Assembly: GCA_043802345.1 (NCBI GenBank)
Contig: JAZDLC010000441.1
Span: forward strand, 1-10,403
Direction: 5' to 3'
Origin: JAZDLC01 sp043802345
GTDB lineage: Bacteria; Planctomycetota; B15-G4; JADJEK01
DNA: 10,403 nt
In this document: positions 1 to 6,516 of the stretch, in pieces
Numbering within the stretch: position 1 is the stretch's first letter
Layout of the letters: each line of letters begins with the position of its first letter
Notes under the pieces: generated by a model
Database searches by the model: none
The model's input: only the letters and a program-made list of their open reading frames with translations
Told to the model about the DNA's origin: nothing
Translations under genes and position numbers: made by a program

Positions 1-1
1 G

Positions 2-100
2 GCGCTGAAGGCCTCCCCGGGGCTGTATATCCCCGAGGATGAACCCCTCGGTCTGACGGGGCACGAGATCAACGCGGACCTGATTCTGGACCGTCTCTGA
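2..100 (+). CDS. 3' end of an unidentified protein, truncated by the window edge
   Basis: An open frame enters from the left edge (first complete codon at base 2) and runs 32 codons to a TGA at 98-100. The residues include LYIPEDEPLGLTGHEINADL and the protein ends in ILDRL. About 26 of the 32 codons end in G or C, as expected for a real gene in this GC-rich DNA, and the composition is that of a normal acidic soluble C-terminus, without the Arg/Pro/Gln excess of the shadow frames. I do not recognise the family and give no function. The gene converges on the minus-strand glycosyltransferase and its last 32 bp overlap that gene's 3' end, leaving no room for a separate intergenic terminator. Confidence 0.55.
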   Translation, partial: ALKASPGLYIPEDEPLGLTGHEINADLILDRL

Positions 101-1736
101 GCCGGTAGACCTCGATCTCGAGTCCCTCTGGTTTCTCGAGCCGCCACAGGTCGCCGTATCGCTCCAGGTAGGCGTCCAGGAACTTGCGGGTCCGGATCGC
201 ATAGCTGGCCGCCGGGTCAAAGACGATGCACCCGATCCGATGGTGCGCCACCACGGCCTGGATCTCGTCCGGCCCGTCGAACGGGAATTCCACGGTCCGG
301 CGCCGCGAGTAGTAGTGGAATCGGAGCGCCTGCTGGTGCATGACGCGCACATCCTCGGGCAGATTCCGGTCGACCCACAGGGCCGACTTGCGGATCGTCT
401 CATTCCCCGGGGCGAAGCTCCCGACTCCGAATGCCGCCTCCCGGCCGGTGGCGGCCAGACCCGGATAGAGCCAGATCGCCCCAACCAGCAGCGCGGCGCC
501 GTTCATCCGGCCGAGCCGCCTTGACAGCGGTGCCAGCCACTCCAGGCCGGTACCAGCGACGAACCGGGCCGGGTCGAGCGCGGCCACGGTTCTCTGGGCC
601 AGCAGGAAGACCACCGCCAGACAGAGTGGCACGCACGGCAGCAGATAGCGGGTCTCCACCGCGAAGACAGCGCTCAAGGCAAGCGCGAAGCTGAACACGA
701 CCACGATGATCGCCAGCACGGAAGGCCGGCGGAACAGCACCAGCATGCCCAACAGGAACCAGAAGCTGAAAACGCCCGCGCCCTTGCTGACAAACGCTTC
801 GTAGAGGTGAAGCAAGAACCTTGTGATCACCGGGCGCCAGCCGTAGCGGGAGATCGTCCCGCCCATGCTCGGCAGCTCGAACTCCGGATCAGCCCAGTAG
901 ACCTTGCGGATGTCGTTGTACTCGAAATGCGGATCGCTGGCAGTGGCCGAGAGATGCTTGTTCCCGGAGTAGAGCGGATCGTCGAACAGGCACGCATTCC
1001 GCACCAGCCAGGGCCCGCTCACCGCGAGAAAGGCGACGGCCATCAGCAACCCGTGCAGGCTGAGTCGCCGCAACCCCGGACGGGCCACGATCCAGTGGGC
1101 CAGGAACAGGCCCGGCGCGAACAGGATCGCGGTCGGCTTGAAGTAGTACGAGGCCGCGAGAGACGCTCCAGCCAGCAGCACTCCGGGAATGCCGGCGCGC
1201 CGCAGGACGATCAGGATGGCCAGCAGGAAGAAGGCGACAAAAGGCAGATCCGCGAGCCCTTGAATCGAGAGTTCTCTCACCTCGGCATCGAACATCACTG
1301 CCAGAGCAGTCACGAGAGCGAAAGGAGGGCACACGCCGATCGCCCGGGCCAGGAAGAAGGTGAGGAGCGGCAACAGCAGGCAGGCCAGCAGCGCCGAGGG
1401 GACCATGCTGGCGAAATCGGTGCGCCCCAGGAGGCCCCTGGAGAGCGCCAGCAGCCCCCCATTCCCGGGAGGGTAGAAGTCCTCCGGGTGGTCGATTCCC
1501 GCGGGGTACTGGACGTGGTAGTGCCGCACGAACCCGACCGTGAGAGAGCCGTCATCGAGCAGTGAATCCGCCTGTTCGGCGTACGCCGCCTCGTCGGAGG
1601 TCGCCAGCCCGTTGCGGTCCCGTCCTGTGCGGAGCGTCCCCGCCAGCACCAGGACGCCGATGAGGAAGGTCAGGACCACCCACAGTCGGCTCCCCTCGCG
1701 GGGCGGCTCCTGCTCAGGACGGGGTTGCTGTTCCAC
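69..1736 (-). CDS. GT-C family integral membrane glycosyltransferase (ArnT/PMT-like)
   Basis: A 555-residue polytopic membrane protein. After a short charged N-terminus there is a first membrane segment at about residues 19-34. A periplasmic-type loop follows with the pair D48-E49 in the context TSDEAAYAEQA, which matches the acidic first-loop motif of lipid-phosphate-sugar-dependent GT-C enzymes. About nine or ten further hydrophobic segments lie between residues 112 and 430. The C-terminal 120 residues are soluble (ALWVDRNLPED onward), as is common in this family. By family knowledge such enzymes use polyprenyl-phosphate sugars and transfer them on the outer face of the membrane; the acceptor here is unknown. 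The start is a GTG preceded by a strong GGGGG Shine-Dalgarno six bases upstream. It overlaps the end of the CapK-like gene by 23 nt, implying coupled translation. Specificity cannot be read from sequence, and a polymerase or ligase role is possible. Confidence 0.82.
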   Translation of the reverse strand: MEQQPRPEQEPPREGSRLWVVLTFLIGVLVLAGTLRTGRDRNGLATSDEAAYAEQADSLLDDGSLTVGFVRHYHVQYPAGIDHPEDFYPPGNGGLLALSRGLLGRTDFASMVPSALLACLLLPLLTFFLARAIGVCPPFALVTALAVMFDAEVRELSIQGLADLPFVAFFLLAILIVLRRAGIPGVLLAGASLAASYYFKPTAILFAPGLFLAHWIVARPGLRRLSLHGLLMAVAFLAVSGPWLVRNACLFDDPLYSGNKHLSATASDPHFEYNDIRKVYWADPEFELPSMGGTISRYGWRPVITRFLLHLYEAFVSKGAGVFSFWFLLGMLVLFRRPSVLAIIVVVFSFALALSAVFAVETRYLLPCVPLCLAVVFLLAQRTVAALDPARFVAGTGLEWLAPLSRRLGRMNGAALLVGAIWLYPGLAATGREAAFGVGSFAPGNETIRKSALWVDRNLPEDVRVMHQQALRFHYYSRRRTVEFPFDGPDEIQAVVAHHRIGCIVFDPAASYAIRTRKFLDAYLERYGDLWRLEKPEGLEIEVYRLRDGPESGPR

Positions 1737-3171
1737 GGGCTTCCCCCATTGCCAGGGACTTGATCACCGGCCGCTTGCCCGACCGTTCCAACGCAATCTC
1801 CGAGACCTCTTCGACGGCCACTTCCAGTTCTCCGCCCAGCAGACCGGAAAGATCGGCGGCCAGCCGTCCGCGGACCTCCTCCCCGAGCGGCTGGAAGGGC
1901 ACCACGAGGGCACGCACCCGCCGCTCGTCCAGCCGGACCAGCTGAAAGTGCTTGAGAGATTCCACGTAGTCGTGAACCACGAAGAGAAAGTGCCCCAGGC
2001 TGGTGGGATTGACCATCCGCCCGGAGGGCGTCACCAGCACCTCCTGGGAGCGCCCCTCCAGGGAAGCGATCACCGGGAACCCCCGGCCGCACTCGCATGG
2101 ACCCGACATGAGCGACGCCAGGTCCGCCGTGTCGTAGCGGACAAACGGCATCACGTGGTTGTGCAGGTTGGTCATCACCAGCCGCCCCACCTCTCCCGGC
2201 TCCGCGTCGCTGCCGTCAGCCCGCAACACCTCCGCCACCACCAGCTCCGTGTTCACATGGAACCTCGAGTCGCTGACGGCGCAACTCTGGGCACTCCAGT
2301 ACTTGAATTCACGCTGCCCGTAGCGGTTGATGATCCTGGCCCGAAAGTACTCTTCGATCAGCTTCCGGCGGGGAGGCGTCAGCGGCTCGGCGATGGTGAT
2401 CACGCCCTTCAGGGGCCGGTCGAGGCGAAGCCCCCTCTGGAGCAACTGATCCGCCAGCGTGGCCAGCGTGGAGGTGTACCCGAGCACGTATGCCGGCCGG
2501 AACGCGTTCATCCGCTCGCAGATCCTCTCGACCTGCGCGGGATCGACGTCGAACATGCTGAAATGCTGCTGCGTCAACGACTCGTAGAGCTTCTTGAGGT
2601 GAAGGGACACCTGCTGCTTGAACCGGAACGTGAGCGGCGCCCGGCTCTCGAGCGGAGGCTCCTTCGCGGGCGGCGCCATGAACCTCACATACCGGTCAAA
2701 GGGGCGCAGGCCGAACCAGGAGTCGTAGAACAGGTGGCTGGCGAAGACCAGCGGCATCGCACGACGGTCCAGACAGAACTTCAGCGGCTCGCCGGTCGAC
2801 CCCGAGGTGGTGAACTCGAGACGCCGGTGGCCGCCAATGTCCTCGGCCAGAAAGCGGGACAGCGGCCCCTCCCGGTAGCTGTTCTTGTCGACCACCGGCA
2901 GCCGCTTCAGATCCTCGAGGGTCCGGAGGCTCTCCGGGCGGAGCCCGGCCTCCTCACAGTACTCCCGGTAGAACGGGACCGTCCGGGCCGCGTGGGAGAG
3001 AAGCGTCGCCAGACGGTCCTCGGTGCGGCGTCCCAGCTCCTCGGACGAGAGCCACTGGGCCTCCTGCATCCCGCGGTAGGCATCGGCGAAAGAGGAACCG
3101 AGCAGAACTCTTCCCGTCAAGAGCCCCAACCGACCCAGAAGACCAGGACCGTTTTGCCCACCGCCGCTCAT
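1714..3171 (-). CDS. CapK / phenylacetate-CoA ligase-like adenylate-forming enzyme
   Basis: A 485-residue cytoplasmic member of the ANL adenylating superfamily, in the PaaK/CapK branch found in capsule and exopolysaccharide clusters. Visible motifs in order are: the phosphate-binding loop TTSGSTGEP (121-129); NRYGQREF (282-289), giving the YGxxE-type adenine-site motif; RYDTAD (345-350), whose Asp should bind the ribose; a CECG pair of cysteines (359-362); EGRSQEVL (372-379); and a late Lys in RSGKRP (463-468) as the candidate catalytic lysine. All core residues are present, so it is probably active. Family members activate a carboxylic acid as acyl-AMP; the acid, and whether CoA is the acceptor, are unknown. 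In this setting a role in acylating or aminoacylating a sugar is an inference. The ATG at 3171 is the first possible start, since an in-frame TAA lies two codons upstream. The gene overlaps the next one by 23 nt and is separated from the upstream hydrolase gene by 107 nt. Confidence 0.85.
   Translation of the reverse strand: MSGGGQNGPGLLGRLGLLTGRVLLGSSFADAYRGMQEAQWLSSEELGRRTEDRLATLLSHAARTVPFYREYCEEAGLRPESLRTLEDLKRLPVVDKNSYREGPLSRFLAEDIGGHRRLEFTTSGSTGEPLKFCLDRRAMPLVFASHLFYDSWFGLRPFDRYVRFMAPPAKEPPLESRAPLTFRFKQQVSLHLKKLYESLTQQHFSMFDVDPAQVERICERMNAFRPAYVLGYTSTLATLADQLLQRGLRLDRPLKGVITIAEPLTPPRRKLIEEYFRARIINRYGQREFKYWSAQSCAVSDSRFHVNTELVVAEVLRADGSDAEPGEVGRLVMTNLHNHVMPFVRYDTADLASLMSGPCECGRGFPVIASLEGRSQEVLVTPSGRMVNPTSLGHFLFVVHDYVESLKHFQLVRLDERRVRALVVPFQPLGEEVRGRLAADLSGLLGGELEVAVEEVSEIALERSGKRPVIKSLAMGEARGTATPS
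1741..1747 (-). promoter_or_regulatory. Ribosome binding site of the GT-C glycosyltransferase
   Basis: On the minus strand the sequence GGGGGAA lies just before the GTG at 1736, with six bases between the G-run and the start codon. It sits inside the coding sequence of the upstream CapK-like gene and supports the GTG start and translational coupling. Confidence 0.6.
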
Positions 3172-3278
3172 GACTTACAGAGTACCGTCGGCAAGGTCAG
3201 GACCAGCCGGAAATGAAGGGCGACGCACGGGGGACGGGCTGCTCTCACCGCGAAGGACCCGTTTCCTCAACCGGCCCG
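3172..3278. other. 107-bp gap between the secreted hydrolase and CapK-like genes
   Basis: This is one of only two real gaps in an otherwise overlapping gene set. I see no hairpin followed by a T-run in either direction and no convincing -35/-10 pair, so it is not a clear terminator or promoter. Only weak GC stems can be drawn. It may separate two transcription units or simply mark the edge of an inserted gene. Confidence 0.5.
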
Positions 3279-6200
3279 CTACTGCCCGTACAGCGTGACC
3301 TGGAGCCCTCTCGACATGGCCACGCCACCCACCGCGGCCGGATCGCTGATGAACCACTGGAAGTAGAGATCGCGACCCGCGAGCGACGGGCTCTTCGGCA
3401 GCGGGAGCCCGTCGTACGCCTTGCCCGCCGCGTCGGTTCCCAACTGGTGATACCCGAGGGCCGCGTTGTTCAGCAGCAGGCCGCCGAAGACAGGCACGGA
3501 TACCGGCCGGTTGCCGAGTACGATCATGCTCGCTGCCTGAGGTCGCGCCCCGGAGAGGAAGATCCTGAACGTGGGATTCCCGACGAACCCGGCGTTCGCC
3601 AGGATGAACGGCGTGAGTCCGCCGTATCCGGCCACGCCGGCACCGTAGAGTTGCTGCGACGAATCGACGGACCGGAGAAGCAGCACCCAGTCATCCACCG
3701 GACTGGAAGGGGGTGATCCCACCGAGGTCCAGGACCCGCCCAGAACAAAGCGGGTGCCGGCCACCTGCAGCGCCCCCCCGTTCCTGGGGTCGAGCCATTC
3801 GATGGAGTAGATCCCCGGGAAGTAGGTCATGTTGATGCCGGGAGATCCGCCGTGCGGGAGGTAGACGGCGAGCACGTCCCCGGCGCGGGCCAGACAGTGC
3901 GCTTCCGGAATCGAGACCAGCTGATCGGCCGGCGTCATCTCCCAGAAGGGCAGATAGGTCCGGAAGAAATCGAGGGCCAGCCCGGTGAGCCGCCACATCG
4001 CGTCCCGGGAACGCCAGTTCTCGCAGGTCAGGTCGTCGTTGGCGTAGAGGTAGCCGAAGTACCACTCCACTCCGCCTCCGCCCGCCATCAGATTGCCCCA
4101 GAGCCCCTCCCGGCGGACCTCGTCATGCTCGGGATCGATGCTGTCCGGGACCACTCCGACGGAGGACGGCCCGATTTCATCCAGACAGACCACCCAGGGC
4201 CTGCCCGCCGCGGCTGAGGCCGCAACCCAGGTCAGAGTCTCGTCCTGGGTCTCGTTCACCTGCCCTAGCTGGAGCGAGGCGGACTCGATCGAGGGATAGC
4301 CGAGCAGCGACCCGTACACCGCCTGCTGCGCGTCGATCTCGGTGTGCACCGTGATCGCGTGGTCGTAAGGATCGAGCGCACGCAGATGATCCGCGAACTG
4401 CTTCCGCTCCAGGTCGTCGTTCGAGTTCTCCTCGCCGAGATTCCAGACCAGGGCCAGGTGATGGCCGAAGCGGGAGACCAGCTCCCGGTAGTACAGCTTC
4501 CGCTCGACGCCCAGCGTTCCCGTATCCAGGAGGTGATCGTTCTCCGTCTCCTGGGTGACCACATGCAGCAGGATTCCGAGCCGATCCATCTGCTCGAAGA
4601 CGAGTTCCCACTGGTCCAGCTTGCTGCAGTCGTACCGGTCGAGGACGGCCATGGAAATCCAGGGCCAGACATCGTTGCCGTCGCCATTCACGTTCATCGT
4701 CAGGAAGTAGACCGAGTTCATGCCCACGTCGGCGAGGTAGTTCAGCGCCCCGATAATGTTCCTGCCCTGGCCGTTCTTCCAGTCGAGGTCCCCCGTCCGC
4801 CAGTCCCCGGCATGGGGCGCGTAGTAATGGGAATTGGGCGTCTGGTCGAATCCCGAGTAGGCCAGGAAGTTCTCGGGAGAGTCGGCGCCACCCTTCAGGA
4901 ACGGCTCGCCATTCCCGGCGAATCTCAGGTACCGCTCACCCACGTACTGGAGCATCCCCTTGCCCCGGAAGTCCCGGCCGGTCTTGTCGGAGTGCGCGAC
5001 CGTGAAGCTGCCACGAGCGCCGTGGAACTGGGTGGGAACGCCCGCCAGGGGATTGCTGTCGATGGCGACGTTCTGTCCGGTGCGGAAGGAAGCCTGGTAC
5101 GACCAGACCCCCGCCTCGTCCGGCGTGAAGTGGACACGCCACTTGCTGCCAGCATTGGCTCCGCTCTCCGCGGCGTTCCCGTCCGCCGCAAAGTGCCCCG
5201 GGACGACGAAGCTCCGGCCGCCCTTGCTGAAGGTCACGTCCAGCCGGTAGTCCCGGAACGGATTGATGGTCGCCAGCTCGCTCGTGGGAAGGCCATCAAA
5301 CGTGACCGACACCTTGTGCCAGGCGCGCTGTTCACCGGTGACCTCGCCCATGCCCCAGGTGCCTGCCTCATGCTCACGGGACGCGGGCAACACCGCCGCG
5401 AGGATGGGAGGCATCACCGTGTCGAGCGACTGCAAGTCGCCCCCAGAGATGACGCAAACCAGGAGATCGTACGACGGACAGACGACGATCAGATGCCCGC
5501 CGAGTCCGCTGGCCCAGATGAGGTCGGCCGGCAAGCCTGGATGGAGACCGTTCTGGTTGGTCCACCAACCGAAGGAGTAGTTGCCGGGCAGGATGGAGGT
5601 GAGGTGATACTGGTTCCACCAGTTGTCCCCGTCGACACCCTCGGTCGGCGGCGCTCCGATCGACCAGTTCGCGGCCCCACCGGTGGGCACCTGGTTCGAG
5701 TGGAGGGCGGAGACGAAGCTCGCGGGAATGACCTGCTGGCTCTCCCACACGCCGTCTCGCAGCACCAGGTAGCCGAGCCGGGCACAATCCCTGGCGCTGA
5801 GCGTGAAGCCTCCGCCCCAGCCGCTCCAAAGCCCCCGGAAGTCGATCGGGTCCTGGCGCCCGGTGACGCTGAACAACGCCTGATCCAGAATGGCGTCCGG
5901 CGCCTGCCCCCCGAAGTACGGCTGCATGGCCCAGCCGGAGTGATGCACCGCCTTGTTGTTGTAGGCGTAATAGTTCCCCGGCGAGTGCGGCGACAGGCCG
6001 TAGTCGCTGGTCATGCTGAGAAACTGCCGGTAGGACGCCAGCGGAGCGCCGGGATTGTCGGAGTACGGCACCAGATCGTCCAACGAGGCCTGGCCCGATT
6101 GGAGCAAACAACCAAAGACCAGCGCGGTGAGCGACTTGCTGACGGAGTAGAGAAGGGTCTCCTGATCGATGCCGTTGGCCTGTCCCACCAGGTAGCCGTT

Positions 6201-6389
6201 GCGGACCACCATCACATTCCCGTTCAGGGAGGAGAGGGCGGCCTGTAGCAGGGCCGCGTCCATCCCCACGCTCTCCGGTGTGGCGGTCTGCCAGTCAGTT
6301 CCCGGATAGACATACCCGGCCGCGTGCACGGGCAGAGCGGAAGCGAGCGCCACGATGAGGGCGAGTACGAGCTGTCGAGACGAGGCCAA
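3279..6389 (-). CDS. Secreted fusion: class C beta-lactamase-type serine hydrolase + DUF5060/TIM-barrel glycoside hydrolase
   Basis: A predicted exported protein of about 1036 residues, numbered from the TTG at 6389. Residues 1-24 form a signal peptide: Arg5, a hydrophobic core LVLALIVALASAL, then cleavage near VHA-AG. Residues 27-335 are a serine beta-lactamase/esterase domain (PF00144-like) with the SVSK nucleophile motif (82-85), YNN (143-145) and a GGH third motif (297-299). Residues 343-435 match DUF5060 (NPF at 376-378, then FTPDEAGVWSY). Residues 475-815 resemble the DUF4038-like TIM barrel, with WNLGEEN (649-655) and CLDEIG (735-740) as the likely acid/base and nucleophile Glu regions. 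A small beta domain of the putative collagen-binding type follows (about 823-885, with IEWLDPRNG). A final domain of about 139 residues closes the protein. All catalytic motifs look intact. The TTG is chosen because GGGAG lies nine bases upstream and it gives a clean signal peptide. A GTG at 6530 would add 47 residues and overlap asnB by 14 nt. Substrate unknown; a glycan de-esterifying and cleaving enzyme is inference. Confidence 0.8.
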   Translation of the reverse strand: MASSRQLVLALIVALASALPVHAAGYVYPGTDWQTATPESVGMDAALLQAALSSLNGNVMVVRNGYLVGQANGIDQETLLYSVSKSLTALVFGCLLQSGQASLDDLVPYSDNPGAPLASYRQFLSMTSDYGLSPHSPGNYYAYNNKAVHHSGWAMQPYFGGQAPDAILDQALFSVTGRQDPIDFRGLWSGWGGGFTLSARDCARLGYLVLRDGVWESQQVIPASFVSALHSNQVPTGGAANWSIGAPPTEGVDGDNWWNQYHLTSILPGNYSFGWWTNQNGLHPGLPADLIWASGLGGHLIVVCPSYDLLVCVISGGDLQSLDTVMPPILAAVLPASREHEAGTWGMGEVTGEQRAWHKVSVTFDGLPTSELATINPFRDYRLDVTFSKGGRSFVVPGHFAADGNAAESGANAGSKWRVHFTPDEAGVWSYQASFRTGQNVAIDSNPLAGVPTQFHGARGSFTVAHSDKTGRDFRGKGMLQYVGERYLRFAGNGEPFLKGGADSPENFLAYSGFDQTPNSHYYAPHAGDWRTGDLDWKNGQGRNIIGALNYLADVGMNSVYFLTMNVNGDGNDVWPWISMAVLDRYDCSKLDQWELVFEQMDRLGILLHVVTQETENDHLLDTGTLGVERKLYYRELVSRFGHHLALVWNLGEENSNDDLERKQFADHLRALDPYDHAITVHTEIDAQQAVYGSLLGYPSIESASLQLGQVNETQDETLTWVAASAAAGRPWVVCLDEIGPSSVGVVPDSIDPEHDEVRREGLWGNLMAGGGGVEWYFGYLYANDDLTCENWRSRDAMWRLTGLALDFFRTYLPFWEMTPADQLVSIPEAHCLARAGDVLAVYLPHGGSPGINMTYFPGIYSIEWLDPRNGGALQVAGTRFVLGGSWTSVGSPPSSPVDDWVLLLRSVDSSQQLYGAGVAGYGGLTPFILANAGFVGNPTFRIFLSGARPQAASMIVLGNRPVSVPVFGGLLLNNAALGYHQLGTDAAGKAYDGLPLPKSPSLAGRDLYFQWFISDPAAVGGVAMSRGLQVTLYGQ

Positions 6390-6398
6390 GGATGCGAT

Positions 6399-6403
6399 CT
6401 CCC
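6399..6403 (-). promoter_or_regulatory. Candidate ribosome binding site of the secreted fusion protein
   Basis: GGGAG on the minus strand, nine bases before the TTG at 6389. It is the main reason, together with the position of the signal peptide, for preferring that start. No comparable site precedes the in-frame GTG codons at 6425 or 6530. Confidence 0.4.
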
Positions 6404-6494
6404 GAGTTGCTTTGGTCGGTGGCACGTCAAGGCTGTCGATCAAGGAACCCAGGAGAATGGTGGGGGCGGGTCTCCCGGACGATACGAACAGGTG

Positions 6495-6508
6495 AAACAG
6501 TACCGTTT
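6495..6508. promoter_or_regulatory. Imperfect 14-bp dyad just after asnB
   Basis: The sequence AAACAGTACCGTTT is a near-palindrome: the two halves match except for the pair at the fifth and tenth positions. It lies nine bases past the asnB stop, in a short AT-richer stretch. On the minus strand TACTGT within it lies 17 bases after TTGCTC, a weak -10/-35 match (three of six each). It could be an operator or promoter for the hydrolase gene, but chance is quite possible. Confidence 0.2.
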
Positions 6509-6516
6509 TTGCTGGG

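Larger units (their letters stand above)
6390..6516. other. 127-bp region between asnB and the secreted fusion gene
   Basis: If the hydrolase starts at the TTG at 6389, this stretch is non-coding and holds its ribosome binding site and the small dyad at 6495-6508. It stays open in the hydrolase frame up to a GTG at 6530. The alternative reading is therefore that it encodes a 47-residue N-terminal extension. That extension would put a long, weakly hydrophobic stretch before the signal peptide, which makes it less likely. Confidence 0.45.

Noticed and set aside
1540..3216. 558-codon open frame on the plus strand opposite the CapK-like gene
   Set aside because: It is fully antisense to a gene with clear ANL motifs. 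Its product is rich in Arg, Pro, Gln, His and Gly with no recognisable motif, and such mirror frames are expected at high G+C.
3172..3278. Possible terminator between the hydrolase and CapK-like genes
   Set aside because: Only four-base GC stems with long loops can be drawn and there is no T-run after them.
4344..6248. 634-codon open frame on the plus strand opposite the secreted hydrolase
   Set aside because: It is a shadow of the hydrolase frame, with a biased Arg/Val/Gly/Pro composition and no domain, signal peptide or plausible ribosome site.
6418..6436. TGGCAC followed by GGC, resembling a sigma-54 promoter on the plus strand
   Set aside because: The spacing to the GC element is off by one, the TTGC part does not match, and it points away from any gene that starts nearby.
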